Notes under the pieces: model-generated
Databases searched by the model: none
What the model was told of the DNA's origin: nothing
What the model saw: only the letters and a program-made list of their open reading frames with translations
Program-made: the position numbers and the translations under genes
In this document: in pieces, positions 8,280 through 17,789 of the stretch
How the letters are laid out: every line of letters begins with the position of its first letter
How positions within the stretch are numbered: position 1 is the stretch's first letter
DNA from: Streptomyces camelliae
GTDB lineage: Bacteria > Actinomycetota > Actinomycetes > Streptomycetales > Streptomycetaceae
Direction of reading: 5' to 3'
DNA: 64,000 nucleotides
Assembly: GCF_027625935.1 (NCBI RefSeq)
Contig: NZ_CP115300.1
Coordinates: forward strand, 7,440,001 to 7,504,000

Positions 8280-9439
8280 GAATCGGGATCGTCTGCCCGT
8301 ACTCCTGGGACGTGCCCGGGGGCGTCCAGTTCCACATCCGCGACCTCGCCGAGTACTTCATCCGGCTCGGCCACGAGGTCTCCGTCCTCGCCCCGGCCGA
8401 CGACGACACCCCGCTGCCGCCGTACGTCGTCTCGGCCGGCCGCGCGGTTCCCGTGCCGTACAACGGCTCGGTGGCCCGGCTGAACTTCGGCTTCCTGTCG
8501 GCCGCGCGGGTACGGCGCTGGCTGCACGAGGGCCATTTCGACGTGGTCCACATCCACGAGCCGACCTCGCCCTCGCTGGGCCTGCTGACCTGCTGGGCCG
8601 CCCAGGGCCCGATCGTCGCCACCTTCCACACCTCCAACCCCCGCTCACGCGCGATGATCGCCGCGTACGCCATCCTCCAGGCCGCCCTGGAGAAGATCAG
8701 CGCGCGGATCGCGGTCAGCGAGTACGCCCGCCGCACCCTGGTCGAGCACCTCGGCGGGGACGCGGTGGTCATCCCCAACGGCGTCGACGTGGACTTCTTC
8801 GCCAAGGCCGAGCCGAAGCCGGAGTGGCAGGCCGACACGATCGGTTTCATCGGCCGTATCGACGAGCCCCGCAAGGGCCTGCCGGTGCTGATGAAGGCCC
8901 TGCCGAAGATTCTGGCCGCCCGCCCGCAGACCCGCCTGCTGGTCGCGGGCCGCGGCGACGAGGAGGCCGCCGTCGAGGACCTCCCGCAGGAGCTGCGCGC
9001 ACGCGTGGAGTTCCTCGGCATGATCAGCGACGAGGACAAGGCGCGCCTCCTGCGCAGCGTCGACCTGTACGTCGCGCCCAACACCGGCGGCGAGAGCTTC
9101 GGCATCATCCTCGTCGAGGCGATGTCGGCGGGCGCCCCCGTGCTCGCCTCCGACCTGGACGCCTTCGTCCAGGTCCTCGACCAGGGCGAGGCGGGCGAGG
9201 TCTTCGCCAACGCGGACGCCGACGCACTCGCCGAGGCGGCCGTACGCCTCCTGGACGACCCCGCCCGCCGTACCGAGCTCCGCAAACACGGCAGCGCCCA
9301 CGTACGGCGCTTCGACTGGTCCACGGTCGGCGCGGACATCCTGTCGGTCTACGAGACGGTCACGGCAGGCGCGGCGGCGGTCGCGGCCGACGAACGCACG
9401 ACCGGACTGCGGGCACGGTTCGGGCTGGCGAGGGACTGA
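8276..9439 (+). CDS. pimA: Phosphatidylinositol alpha-mannosyltransferase PimA (GT4)
   Basis: Transfers mannose from GDP-mannose to phosphatidylinositol at the cytoplasmic face of the membrane. The protein is 387 residues from a GTG that overlaps the acyltransferase stop and is preceded by AAGGGG. The N-terminal domain begins RIGIVCPYSWDVPGGVQ, typical of PimA. The C-terminal GT-B domain holds GFIGRIDEPRKGL and the E-x7-E motif in GGESFGIILVEAMSAG. It is the last gene of the tight PIM operon; 203 bases without a gene follow. Confidence 0.92.
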   Translation: MRIGIVCPYSWDVPGGVQFHIRDLAEYFIRLGHEVSVLAPADDDTPLPPYVVSAGRAVPVPYNGSVARLNFGFLSAARVRRWLHEGHFDVVHIHEPTSPSLGLLTCWAAQGPIVATFHTSNPRSRAMIAAYAILQAALEKISARIAVSEYARRTLVEHLGGDAVVIPNGVDVDFFAKAEPKPEWQADTIGFIGRIDEPRKGLPVLMKALPKILAARPQTRLLVAGRGDEEAAVEDLPQELRARVEFLGMISDEDKARLLRSVDLYVAPNTGGESFGIILVEAMSAGAPVLASDLDAFVQVLDQGEAGEVFANADADALAEAAVRLLDDPARRTELRKHGSAHVRRFDWSTVGADILSVYETVTAGAAAVAADERTTGLRARFGLARD

Positions 9440-9630
9440 GGGACGGGCGACCCGGACCGGCGGTGTCCGGCCGCGCTCGTGCGTGGGTGTTCCGGTCCCG
9501 CCGGCAGCGGCGTTGGCCGAGGCCGGCGGTCTGGGCCCGGCACGGTCCCCCGGGGCCGGCGCCCGATCGGCGTGAGGGGCGTGCGGCGGCCGGCGCGGGA
9601 CTGACGCCGAGGGCGCCTGCGCGCAGCCGA

Positions 9631-9636
9631 TAGCCT
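9631..9636 (+). promoter_or_regulatory. -10 element for a leaderless transcript
   Basis: TAGCCT is followed by six bases and then the GTG start at 9643, with no Shine-Dalgarno sequence between. The arrangement fits a leaderless mRNA for the unknown membrane protein. Confidence 0.4.
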
Positions 9637-9642
9637 TCCCGC

Positions 9643-10185
9643 GTGACCGCAACCCTCATCTGGATCCTCGTCGTCCTCGTCGCGATCGGCGTCTACCTGA
9701 GCTGGACGGCCGGGCGGCTGGACCGGCTGCACGTGCGGATGGACGCCGCGCGGGCCGCGCTCGACGCGCAGCTGCTGCGGCGCGCCTCCGTGACGCAGGA
9801 ACTGGCCACCTCGGGCGTGCTGGACCCGGCCGCCTCGATCGTGCTGTACGAGGCGGCGCACGCGGCCCGGCAGGCCGAGGAGGAGCAGCGGGAGGTCGCG
9901 GAGAGCGAGCTGAGCCAGGCGCTGCGCGCGGTCTTCGAGGTCCCGGCCCAGGTGGAGGCCGTACGCGAGGCCCCCGGCGGTGAGGCGGCGGCCCATGAGC
10001 TGGCCGAGGCCGTCCGCCGCGTCCCGATGGCCCGCCGCTTCCACAACGACGCCGTGGGCGCCGCCCGCAGGCTCCGTGAGCACCGCAAGGTCCGCTGGTT
10101 CCGGCTCGCCGGCCACGCCCCGTTCCCGCTGGCCTTCGAGATGGACGACGAGCCGCCCGCGGCCCTGGTGGAGCGGGACGTCTGA
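9643..10185 (+). CDS. Unknown protein with one N-terminal membrane anchor
   Basis: 180 residues, no family assigned with confidence. The first 22 residues form one hydrophobic segment (TLIWILVVLVAIGVYLSW). An Ala/Glu/Arg-rich helical region with coiled-coil character follows (residues 25-150), and then a short acidic end. The shape resembles small LemA-like anchored helical proteins, but no LemA signature was seen. It lies downstream of the PIM operon in the same direction, yet has its own -10. Conserved position next to pimA and pdxS in streptomycetes (from memory) suggests a real gene. Confidence 0.8.
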   Translation: MTATLIWILVVLVAIGVYLSWTAGRLDRLHVRMDAARAALDAQLLRRASVTQELATSGVLDPAASIVLYEAAHAARQAEEEQREVAESELSQALRAVFEVPAQVEAVREAPGGEAAAHELAEAVRRVPMARRFHNDAVGAARRLREHRKVRWFRLAGHAPFPLAFEMDDEPPAALVERDV

Positions 10186-10310
10186 ACCCCGGGGGGACCC
10201 TCCCTGGACGAAAAGGATCCACCGGCTGTCCATTGGCCCTTGCTGTGGCCTGGTCCACTCGCGTTTCCTCTCTGAGGCAGTAACCCTCTTTCCCTTCAGT
10301 GAGGTCATCC

Positions 10311-11216
10311 GTGTCCACCATCGAGAACCAGGCTCCCGAGACCGGCACCGCGCGCGTGAAGCGCGGCATGGCCGAGCAGCTCAAGGGCGGCGTGATCATG
10401 GACGTCGTCACGCCGGAGCAGGCGAAGATCGCCGAGGATGCGGGCGCCGTCGCCGTCATGGCCCTGGAGCGGGTCCCGGCCGACATCCGCAAGGACGGCG
10501 GCGTGGCCCGTATGTCCGACCCGGACATGATCGAGGGCATCATCGAGGCCGTCTCCATCCCGGTCATGGCCAAGTCCCGGATCGGCCACTTCGTCGAGGC
10601 CCAGGTCCTCCAGTCCCTCGGCGTCGACTACATCGACGAGTCCGAGGTCCTCACCCCGGCCGACGAGGTCAACCACTCCGACAAGTGGGCCTTCACCACC
10701 CCCTTCGTGTGTGGTGCCACCAACCTGGGCGAGGCCCTGCGCCGCATCGCCGAGGGCGCCGCGATGATCCGCTCCAAGGGCGAGGCCGGCACCGGCAACG
10801 TCGTCGAGGCCGTGCGCCACCTGCGCCAGATCAAGAACGAGATCGCCAAGCTGCGCGGCTTCGACAACCACGAGCTGTACGCCGCCGCCAAGGAGCTGCG
10901 CGCCCCGTACGAGCTGGTCAAGGAGGTCGCCGAGCTGGGCAAGCTCCCCGTCGTGCTGTTCTCCGCCGGCGGCGTGGCCACCCCGGCCGACGCGGCCCTG
11001 ATGCGCCAGCTCGGCGCCGAGGGCGTCTTCGTGGGCTCCGGCATCTTCAAGTCCGGCGACCCGGCCAAGCGCGCCGCCGCCATCGTCAAGGCCACCACCT
11101 TCTACGACGACCCCAAGATCATCGCGGACGCGTCCCGCAACCTTGGCGAGGCCATGGTCGGCATCAACTGCGACACCCTCCCCGAGACCGAGCGCTACGC
11201 CAACCGCGGCTGGTAA
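10311..11216 (+). CDS. pdxS: Pyridoxal 5'-phosphate synthase subunit PdxS
   Basis: Synthase subunit of the DXP-independent PLP pathway, using ribose 5-phosphate, glyceraldehyde 3-phosphate and ammonia delivered by PdxT. It has 301 residues. [18 protein letters not shown] opens the TIM barrel. The catalytic lysine lies in VMAKSRIGH and the phosphate-binding end in [16 protein letters not shown]. The GTG at 10311 is preferred over one 12 bases upstream because TGAGG is then correctly spaced. pdxT follows after seven bases. No pdxR-type regulator gene is present nearby. Confidence 0.97.
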   Translation: MSTIENQAPETGTARVKRGMAEQLKGGVIMDVVTPEQAKIAEDAGAVAVMALERVPADIRKDGGVARMSDPDMIEGIIEAVSIPVMAKSRIGHFVEAQVLQSLGVDYIDESEVLTPADEVNHSDKWAFTTPFVCGATNLGEALRRIAEGAAMIRSKGEAGTGNVVEAVRHLRQIKNEIAKLRGFDNHELYAAAKELRAPYELVKEVAELGKLPVVLFSAGGVATPADAALMRQLGAEGVFVGSGIFKSGDPAKRAAAIVKATTFYDDPKIIADASRNLGEAMVGINCDTLPETERYANRGW

Positions 11217-11223
11217 GCGCCAC

Positions 11224-11835
11224 ATGTCCGACGAAGCCCCTGTCATAGGCGTCCTGGCCCTCCAGGGCGACGTACGGGAGCACCTCATCGCCCTGGCCGC
11301 GGCAGACGCCGTGGCCAGGCCGGTGCGGCGCCCCGAGGAACTCGCCGAGGTCGACGGTCTCGTCCTGCCCGGCGGCGAGTCCACCACTATCTCCAAGCTC
11401 GCCATCCTGTTCGGCGTGATGGAGCCCCTCCGCGCGCGCGTGCAGGACGGCATGCCCGTCTACGGCACCTGCGCGGGCATGATCATGCTCGCCGACAAGA
11501 TCCTCGACCCGCGCTCGGGCCAGGAGACCATCGGCGGCATCGACATGATCGTGCGCCGCAACGCCTTCGGCCGCCAGAACGAGTCCTTCGAGGCCGAGGT
11601 CGACGTGAAGGGCGTCCCGGGCGATCCTGTGGAGGGCGTCTTCATCCGCGCCCCCTGGGTGGAGTCCGTGGGCGCCGGGGCCGAGGTGCTCGCCGAGCAC
11701 GACGGCCACATCGTCGCCGTCCGCCAGGGCAATGCGCTCGCCACGTCGTTCCACCCGGAACTGACCGGCGACCACCGCGTGCACTCCCTGTTCGTGGACA
11801 TGGTGCGCGCGAACCGGGCGGCTGAGTCCTTGTAG
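11224..11835 (+). CDS. pdxT: Pyridoxal 5'-phosphate synthase glutaminase subunit PdxT
   Basis: Class I glutamine amidotransferase, 203 residues, which hydrolyses glutamine and channels ammonia to PdxS. The nucleophile Cys83 sits in VYGTCAGM. The His/Glu pair is in SFHPELTGD near the C-terminus, and LVLPGGEST is the oxyanion region. The ATG was chosen because [10 protein letters not shown] is the normal PdxT N-terminus. Longer in-frame starts fall inside pdxS. It is co-transcribed with pdxS. Confidence 0.97.
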   Translation: MSDEAPVIGVLALQGDVREHLIALAAADAVARPVRRPEELAEVDGLVLPGGESTTISKLAILFGVMEPLRARVQDGMPVYGTCAGMIMLADKILDPRSGQETIGGIDMIVRRNAFGRQNESFEAEVDVKGVPGDPVEGVFIRAPWVESVGAGAEVLAEHDGHIVAVRQGNALATSFHPELTGDHRVHSLFVDMVRANRAAESL

Positions 11836-11883
11836 GATCTCTGGCGTTCGTTATGTAGAGGGTTACGCGAAGGAGACAGGCAG

Positions 11884-12636
11884 ATGTCCGGCCACTCTAA
11901 ATGGGCTACGACGAAGCACAAGAAGGCCGTGATCGACGCCAAGCGCGGCAAGCTCTTCGCGAAGCTGATCAAGAACATCGAGGTCGCGGCGCGCATGGGC
12001 GGCGTCGACCTCGATGGCAACCCGACGCTCTACGACGCCGTCCAGAAGGCCAAGAAGCAGTCGGTCCCGAACAAGAACATCGACTCCGCGATCAAGCGCG
12101 GTGGTGGTCTTGAGGCCGGCGGCGCCGACTACGAGACGATCATGTACGAGGGCTACGGCCCCAACGGTGTCGCGGTGCTCATCGAGTGCCTCACCGACAA
12201 CCGCAATCGCGCCGCCTCCGACGTCCGTGTCGCCATGACCCGCAACGGCGGCTCCATGGCCGACCCGGGCTCCGTGTCGTACATGTTCAGCCGCAAGGGT
12301 GTCGTCATCGTCCCCAAGGGCGAGCTCACCGAGGACGACGTGCTCGGTGCCGTCCTGGACGCGGGTGCCGAGGAGGTCAACGACCTCGGCGAGACCTTCG
12401 AGGTCATCAGCGAGGCCACCGACCTGGTCGCGGTCCGCACCGCCCTCCAGGAGGCCGGCATCGACTACGACTCCGCCGAGTCCAGTTTCGTGCCGTCCGT
12501 CCAGGTCGAGCTGGACGAGGAGGGCGCCAAGAAGATCTTCAAGCTGATCGACGCGCTGGAGGACAGCGACGACGTGCAGAACGTCTTCGCGAACTTCGAC
12601 GTCAGCGACGAGATCATGGAGAAGGTCGACGCGTAA
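11884..12636 (+). CDS. yebC: YebC/PmpR-family protein
   Basis: Member of the YebC/TACO1 family, 250 residues, full length. It starts [25 protein letters not shown], the family hallmark, behind a clear AAGGAGA site. The middle contains [20 protein letters not shown]. Family members have been described as transcriptional regulators of recombination or quorum genes and, more recently, as factors that relieve ribosome stalling. Which role applies here is not known. The gene precedes ruvCAB but is separated from it by a strong terminator. Confidence 0.96.
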   Translation: MSGHSKWATTKHKKAVIDAKRGKLFAKLIKNIEVAARMGGVDLDGNPTLYDAVQKAKKQSVPNKNIDSAIKRGGGLEAGGADYETIMYEGYGPNGVAVLIECLTDNRNRAASDVRVAMTRNGGSMADPGSVSYMFSRKGVVIVPKGELTEDDVLGAVLDAGAEEVNDLGETFEVISEATDLVAVRTALQEAGIDYDSAESSFVPSVQVELDEEGAKKIFKLIDALEDSDDVQNVFANFDVSDEIMEKVDA

Positions 12637-12650
12637 CGCGCACGGCTTGC

Positions 12651-12686
12651 CGACGGGCCGACGGGACACACCCCGTCGGCCCGTCG
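12651..12686 (+). terminator. Terminator after yebC
   Basis: Perfect 15-bp stem (CGACGGGCCGACGGG with its complement) and a six-base loop, followed by CGTTGT. It separates yebC from ruvC, which has its own damage-type promoter immediately downstream. Confidence 0.85.
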
Positions 12687-12698
12687 CGTTGTACGGCG

Positions 12699-12721
12699 TT
12701 GTCAGTGGCACCCGATAGCCT
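12699..12721 (+). promoter_or_regulatory. RecA-NDp (PafBC-type) DNA-damage promoter of ruvC-ruvA
   Basis: TTGTCAGTG is followed by an 8-base spacer and TAGCCT. This matches the actinobacterial LexA-independent damage promoter consensus (TTGTCRGTG-N8-TAnnnT), in which the regulator PafBC substitutes for a normal 17-base spacing. The element lies 53 bases before the ruvC GTG. No LexA box was seen beside it. Confidence 0.8.
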
Positions 12722-12774
12722 GCACAAACAGGTGAGCGAAAGCCTGTGAACGAGCGGTCGATGGGAGGGGCGCG

Positions 12775-13314
12775 GTGCGCGTACTGGGGGTGGACCCCGG
12801 ACTGACCCGGTGCGGTGTCGGCGTCGTCGAGGGGGTCGCGGGGCGCCCGCTGACGATGCTCGGCGTCGGTGTCGTACGCACGCCCGTGGACGCCGACCTG
12901 AGCCACCGGCTGCTCGCCGTCGAACAGGGCATCGAGCAGTGGCTGGACGAGCACCGGCCGGAGTTCGTCGCCGTGGAGCGTGTCTTCAGCCAGCACAATG
13001 TGCGCACGGTGATGGGCACCGCCCAGGCCAGCGCCGTCGCCATGCTGTGCGCCGCCCGGCGCGGCATCCCCGTCGCCCTGCACACCCCGAGCGAGGTCAA
13101 GGCGGCCGTCACCGGCAGCGGACGCGCCGACAAGGCGCAGGTCGGGGCCATGGTCACCCGGCTGCTCCGGCTCGCCGCGCCGCCCAAGCCGGCCGACGCC
13201 GCCGACGCCCTCGCGCTCGCCATCTGCCACATCTGGCGCGCCCCCGCGCAGAACCGGCTCCAGCAGGCGGTCGCCCGCCACACAGCCCACGCAACGAAAG
13301 GCCGTACGGCATGA
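12775..13314 (+). CDS. ruvC: Holliday junction resolvase RuvC
   Basis: Endonuclease that cuts Holliday junctions symmetrically with RuvAB, 179 residues. The GTG is preceded by GGGAGGGG. Catalytic acids are visible in [12 protein letters not shown] (first Asp), in [17 protein letters not shown] (Glu), and near the end in [11 protein letters not shown] (Asp pair). The stop overlaps the ruvA ATG. Expression is probably induced by DNA damage through the upstream RecA-NDp element. Confidence 0.97.
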   Translation: MRVLGVDPGLTRCGVGVVEGVAGRPLTMLGVGVVRTPVDADLSHRLLAVEQGIEQWLDEHRPEFVAVERVFSQHNVRTVMGTAQASAVAMLCAARRGIPVALHTPSEVKAAVTGSGRADKAQVGAMVTRLLRLAAPPKPADAADALALAICHIWRAPAQNRLQQAVARHTAHATKGRTA

Positions 13315-13916
13315 TCGCCTTCGTCAGCGGCACGGTCGCCGCCCTCGCCCCCGACGCAGCGGTCGTCGAGGTCGGCGGGGTCGGCATGGCCGTCCAGTGC
13401 ACGCCGAACACGCTGTCCACGCTCCGCATGGGACAGCCCGCCAAGCTGCACACCTCCCTCGTGGTCCGCGAGGACTCGCTGACCCTGTACGGCTTCGGCG
13501 GCGACGACGAGCGCCAGGTCTTCGAGCTGCTCCAGACCGCCAGCGGCGTCGGCCCGCGCCTGGCCCAGGCGATGCTCGCCGTGCACACCCCGGACGCGCT
13601 GCGCCGCGCCGTCGCCACGGGTGACGAGAAGGCCCTGACCGCCGTCCCGGGCATCGGCAAGAAGGGCGCGCAGAAGCTGCTGCTGGAGCTGAAGGACCGG
13701 CTCGGCGAACCGATCGGCGCCCCCGTGGTCGGCGCCCCGGTCACCCAGGGCTGGCGGGACCAGCTGCACGCGGCCCTCATCGGCCTCGGCTACGCCACCC
13801 GCGAGGCCGACGAGGCGGTCACCGCCGTGGCCCCCCAGGCCGAGGCTGCGGGCGGCACCCCGCAGGTCGGCCAGTTGCTGAAGGCCGCCCTGCAGACCCT
13901 GAACCGCGCCCGCTGA
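13311..13916 (+). CDS. ruvA: Holliday junction DNA helicase subunit RuvA
   Basis: Junction-binding subunit that loads RuvB, 201 residues. It starts [12 protein letters not shown], the OB-fold domain. Two helix-hairpin-helix motifs follow: [17 protein letters not shown] and [19 protein letters not shown]. The C-terminal three-helix domain ([12 protein letters not shown]) contacts RuvB. The 4-base overlap with ruvC indicates translational coupling. It is separated from ruvB by 139 bases that contain no recognised signal. Confidence 0.97.
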   Translation: MIAFVSGTVAALAPDAAVVEVGGVGMAVQCTPNTLSTLRMGQPAKLHTSLVVREDSLTLYGFGGDDERQVFELLQTASGVGPRLAQAMLAVHTPDALRRAVATGDEKALTAVPGIGKKGAQKLLLELKDRLGEPIGAPVVGAPVTQGWRDQLHAALIGLGYATREADEAVTAVAPQAEAAGGTPQVGQLLKAALQTLNRAR

Positions 13917-14055
13917 CCCTCACGACGCCGACCCCACGACGATCGAGGCACACGCTGTGCCTTCCCGGGGCAGGCAGCATCCGACAGCGGCCTCCGGCCG
14001 CGGGCCGGACTCGCGGCCGACAGACTCACCCGGCACACCCGGCTAGGAGAATTCA

Positions 14056-15126
14056 GTGAACTGGGACGACACCGCCGACACCCCCGCCCCCGAGCGGCTT
14101 GTCGGTGCGTCTGCCGATCGGGAGGACCAGGCCGTCGAGGCCGCCCTGCGCCCCAAGGACCTCGGCGAGTTCATCGGCCAGGAGAAGGTCCGCGAACAGC
14201 TCGACCTGGTGCTGCGGGCGGCACGCGCGCGTGGCGCCACCGCCGACCATGTGCTGCTCTCCGGTGCGCCGGGCCTCGGCAAGACCACCCTGTCGATGAT
14301 CATCGCGGCGGAGATGGGTGCCCCCATCCGCATCACCTCGGGCCCCGCCATCCAGCACGCCGGCGACCTCGCCGCGATCCTCTCCTCCCTCCAGGAGGGC
14401 GAGGTCCTCTTCCTCGACGAGATCCACCGCATGTCCCGGCCCGCCGAGGAGATGCTGTACATGGCGATGGAGGACTTCCGCGTCGACGTCATCGTCGGCA
14501 AGGGCCCCGGCGCCACCGCCATCCCGCTCGAACTGCCGCCGTTCACCCTGGTCGGCGCCACCACGCGCGCGGGCCTGCTGCCGCCCCCGCTGCGCGACCG
14601 CTTCGGCTTCACCGCGCACATGGAGTTCTACGAGCCGCACGAGCTGGAGCGGGTCGTGCACCGCTCGGCGAACCTGCTGGACGTCGACATCGAGCCGGAC
14701 GGCGCCGCCGAGATCGCCGGCCGCTCCCGCGGCACGCCGCGTATCGCCAACCGCCTGCTGCGCCGGGTCCGCGACTACGCGCAGGTCAAGGCTGACGGCC
14801 TGATCACCCGGGAGATCGCCGCGGCGGCCCTCGCCGTCTACGAGGTCGACGCCCGTGGCCTCGACCGGCTGGACCGCGCGGTCCTGCAAGCCCTGCTGAA
14901 ACTGTTCGGCGGCGGCCCGGTCGGCCTGTCCACGCTCGCCGTCGCGGTGGGGGAGGAGCGGGAGACCGTCGAGGAGGTCGCCGAACCGTTCCTCGTCCGC
15001 GAGGGCCTGCTCGCCCGCACCCCGCGCGGCCGGGTCGCCACGCCCGCCGCATGGGCCCACCTCGGTCTGACCCCGCCGCGCGCGTCAGCCGGGGGAAACG
15101 GCCAGCAGGACCTGTTCGGCGGTTGA
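14056..15126 (+). CDS. ruvB: Holliday junction branch-migration ATPase RuvB
   Basis: AAA+ motor of the RuvAB complex, 356 residues. Walker A is [12 protein letters not shown], Walker B is [11 protein letters not shown], sensor 1 is [18 protein letters not shown], and the C-terminal winged helix ends in [15 protein letters not shown]. The GTG start is preceded by AGGAGA. It probably belongs to the ruvC-ruvA unit, although the 139-base spacer leaves room for a separate promoter. Confidence 0.97.
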   Translation: MNWDDTADTPAPERLVGASADREDQAVEAALRPKDLGEFIGQEKVREQLDLVLRAARARGATADHVLLSGAPGLGKTTLSMIIAAEMGAPIRITSGPAIQHAGDLAAILSSLQEGEVLFLDEIHRMSRPAEEMLYMAMEDFRVDVIVGKGPGATAIPLELPPFTLVGATTRAGLLPPPLRDRFGFTAHMEFYEPHELERVVHRSANLLDVDIEPDGAAEIAGRSRGTPRIANRLLRRVRDYAQVKADGLITREIAAAALAVYEVDARGLDRLDRAVLQALLKLFGGGPVGLSTLAVAVGEERETVEEVAEPFLVREGLLARTPRGRVATPAAWAHLGLTPPRASAGGNGQQDLFGG

Positions 15127-15213
15127 CGGCGCCGTACCGTCTGGGTGACGGCGCGGGTGAGGGCACCGGCGAGGGCATTGGCGGGAGCAGGAACTCAGGT
15201 GCCATGCTGAGCG

Positions 15214-15243
15214 TTGTTCCATGCACGCGGACTCGCTTAGACT
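15214..15243 (+). promoter_or_regulatory. Probable vegetative promoter of yajC-secD-secF
   Basis: TTGTTC and TAGACT are separated by 18 bases, a good fit to the principal sigma factor (HrdB) consensus. The -10 lies about 90 bases upstream of the yajC start. The rest of the 206-base gap after ruvB shows no gene. Confidence 0.55.
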
Positions 15244-15332
15244 CCGCCGATGCCGCCCTTGCGGGCGGCGCCGACCACACCCCCGTCAACAGGCCGCTCT
15301 CCGTCGCGGTCGCGCGAAGGAAATTCCGTCCC

Positions 15333-15836
15333 GTGAATGCGTTTACCCTTCTCCCCTTCATCGTGCTCATCGCGGCCATGTTCCTGATGACACGCTCGGC
15401 CAAGAAGAAGCAGCAGCAGGCCGCCAGTATGCGGAACGAGATGCAGCCCGGCTCCGGTGTCCGCACGATCGGGGGGATGTACGCGACGGTCAAGGAGGTC
15501 AACGAGGACACGGTCCTCCTCGACGCCGGCCCCGGTGTCGATCTCCTCTTCGCCAAGAACGCGATCGGCGCCGTCCTCACCGACGACGAGTACAACCGCA
15601 TCGTCCACGGCATCGAGCACGACCTGAAGTCCGACGCCGATATCGTCCCGGACGACGCGTCCTCCCTCACCGAGACCGACGAGTCCGACTCGCCCGCTGC
15701 CGCCGCCTCCGACGACAAGGCCGTCGACCTCGGTAAGAAGGACGCTGCCGAAGACGGCACCGACGCGGCGGAGGCCGCCGAGGCCAAGGCCGACGACGAG
15801 CCGAAGAAGACCGACGGCGACTCCGACGCGAAGTAG
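15333..15836 (+). CDS. yajC: Preprotein translocase subunit YajC
   Basis: Small accessory subunit of the SecDF-YajC complex, 167 residues. One N-terminal TM segment (LLPFIVLIAAMFLMTRS) is followed by KKKQQQ and the conserved YajC core GSGVRTIGGMYATVKEV. The tail from residue 105 is acidic and Ala/Asp/Lys-rich, as usual in actinomycetes. The GTG was chosen because it places the TM segment at the extreme N-terminus, as in the family, and AAGGAA lies upstream. Gene order yajC-secD-secF is canonical. Confidence 0.94.
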   Translation: MNAFTLLPFIVLIAAMFLMTRSAKKKQQQAASMRNEMQPGSGVRTIGGMYATVKEVNEDTVLLDAGPGVDLLFAKNAIGAVLTDDEYNRIVHGIEHDLKSDADIVPDDASSLTETDESDSPAAAASDDKAVDLGKKDAAEDGTDAAEAAEAKADDEPKKTDGDSDAK

Positions 15837-15980
15837 TCACGCCCCGGTGGTGCGCAACGCGGCATAATCACGCCCCGCGCACCACCGGGCGCGTCTGTTT
15901 CCCGTCGGGAAGCCCGACACCATGTCATGGCCGACCGCGCCGACCAGGGCGCGGGGCGGCCCGAGAGGGAGTACGAGAAG

Positions 15981-17786
15981 GTGGCAGCACCTAAGAGGGG
16001 CCGGAGCGCGAGCGCCCAGAGCAAGCCAGGGCGCTCGCTGGCCCTCATCCTGATCGCCATCGTGGCGCTCACCGGAGGCATGTTCCTCTCCGGGAACACC
16101 ACTCCGCGTCTCGGCATCGACCTCGCCGGTGGTACGAGCATCACGCTCAAGGCGAAGGCCGATCAGGGGTCCGCGATCAACAAGGCCAATATGGACACCG
16201 CGGTCGACATCATGAACCGCCGTGTCAACGGTCTCGGTGTCTCCGAAGCGGAGGTGCAGACCCAGGGGAACGACAACATCATCGTCAACATCCCCAAGGG
16301 CACCAACTCCAAGGAAGCGCAAGCGCAGGTCGGCACCACCGCCAAGCTGTACTTCCGCCCGGTCCTGACCAGCGAGCCCAGCGGTGCGGCCACGCCGACC
16401 CCCTCGCCGAGCCCGTCCTCCAGCGGCAGCTCCTCGCCGAAGCCGGGCGCGAAGGCGAGCACGAGCCCCTCCGCGAACGCCTCCCCGTCGGCCTCGGGGA
16501 AGGCGGGCGACGGCAAGGCCAAGACGTCGTCTCCCACGGCCTCGGCGACCTCCCAGGGCCGTGCCGTCACCGACGCGCTGAAGGCCGGCTCCACCCCCTC
16601 GCCGAGCACGTCCGCCTCCGGCAGCGCCAAGCCGTCGGCCACTCCCTCGGCCTCCGCCGGCAGCAGCACCGCCCAGCTCCAGGCCCGGTACGCCGCCCTG
16701 AACTGCACCAAGCCCGCGGACCGCGCCAACGCCGGCAAGAACGCCAAGCCCGGCGACCCCACCGTGGCCTGCGGCCAGATCCGCGGCGCCTGGTACAAGT
16801 ACGTGCTCGGCCCGGTCGCCGTGGACGGCACCGAGGTGAAGAAGGCGCAGGCCGTCTTCGACACCCAGGGCGCCTCCGGCTGGCAGGTCCAGATGACCTT
16901 CACCTCCTCCGGCGCCAAGAAGTTCGCGGACATCACCGGCACGCTGGCCAAGAACCAGTCCCCGCAGAACGAGTTCGCCATCGTCCTGGACGGCGACGTC
17001 GTCTCCAGCCCGTATGTGCAGTCCGCCATCACCGGCGGCCAGGCGGAGATCTCCGGCAGCTTCACCCAGCAGGACGCCCAGAGCCTCGCCAACATGCTGT
17101 CGTACGGCGCGCTGCCGCTGTCCTTCCAGGAGCAGTCCGTCACCACCGTCACCGCCGCGCTCGGCGGTGAGCAGCTGCACGCCGGCCTGCTCGCCGGCGC
17201 GATCGGCCTCGCGCTGGTCGTGCTCTACCTGGTGGTCTACTACCGCGGTCTGTCCCTCGTCGCCATGGCCTCGCTGCTGGTCTCCGCGATCCTCACCTAC
17301 GTGATCATGTCGCTGCTCGGCCCGGCCATCGGCTTCGCGCTGAACCTGCCGGCCGTCTGCGGTGCCATCGTCGCCATCGGTATCACCGCAGACTCGTTCA
17401 TCGTGTACTTCGAACGCATCCGGGACGAGATCCGCGAGGGCCGCTCGCTGCGCCCCGCCGTCGAGCGGGCCTGGCCGCGCGCCCGGCGCACCGTCCTCGT
17501 CTCCGACTTCGTGTCGTTCCTCGCCGCCGCCGTCCTGTTCATCGTGACCGTCGGCAAGGTCCAGGGCTTCGCGTTCACGCTCGGCCTGACCACCGTGCTC
17601 GACGTCGTCGTCGTCTTCCTGTTCACCAAGCCGCTCATGACGCTCCTCGCCCGCCGCGCGTTCTTCGCGAACGGCCACAAGTGGTCCGGACTCGATCCGA
17701 AGAGCCTGGGCGCCAAGGCGCCGCTGCGCCGCACCCGCCGTTCCGCCGGTCCCGCCGCCGGCCCTGCCGACCCGAAGGAGGCGTGA
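15981..17786 (+). CDS. secD: Protein translocase subunit SecD
   Basis: RND-type component that uses the proton gradient to help pull preproteins out of SecYEG, 601 residues. TM1 is LALILIAIVALTGGMFLSG, followed by LGIDLAGGTSITL, the SecD signature. The extracytoplasmic P1 domain is interrupted by a Ser/Pro/Ala/Thr-rich low-complexity stretch (about residues 135-235). Five more TM segments follow from about residue 400, including AIGITADSFIVYFERI. GGGAG precedes the GTG. A start 54 bases upstream is possible but less like the family N-terminus. Confidence 0.95.
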   Translation: MAAPKRGRSASAQSKPGRSLALILIAIVALTGGMFLSGNTTPRLGIDLAGGTSITLKAKADQGSAINKANMDTAVDIMNRRVNGLGVSEAEVQTQGNDNIIVNIPKGTNSKEAQAQVGTTAKLYFRPVLTSEPSGAATPTPSPSPSSSGSSSPKPGAKASTSPSANASPSASGKAGDGKAKTSSPTASATSQGRAVTDALKAGSTPSPSTSASGSAKPSATPSASAGSSTAQLQARYAALNCTKPADRANAGKNAKPGDPTVACGQIRGAWYKYVLGPVAVDGTEVKKAQAVFDTQGASGWQVQMTFTSSGAKKFADITGTLAKNQSPQNEFAIVLDGDVVSSPYVQSAITGGQAEISGSFTQQDAQSLANMLSYGALPLSFQEQSVTTVTAALGGEQLHAGLLAGAIGLALVVLYLVVYYRGLSLVAMASLLVSAILTYVIMSLLGPAIGFALNLPAVCGAIVAIGITADSFIVYFERIRDEIREGRSLRPAVERAWPRARRTVLVSDFVSFLAAAVLFIVTVGKVQGFAFTLGLTTVLDVVVVFLFTKPLMTLLARRAFFANGHKWSGLDPKSLGAKAPLRRTRRSAGPAAGPADPKEA

Positions 17787-17789
17787 GCG

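Noticed and set aside
10186..10310. PdxR operator upstream of pdxS
   Set aside because: TGGTCCACTC resembles a half-site of the corynebacterial PdxR motif, but the match is partial and no pdxR gene is nearby.
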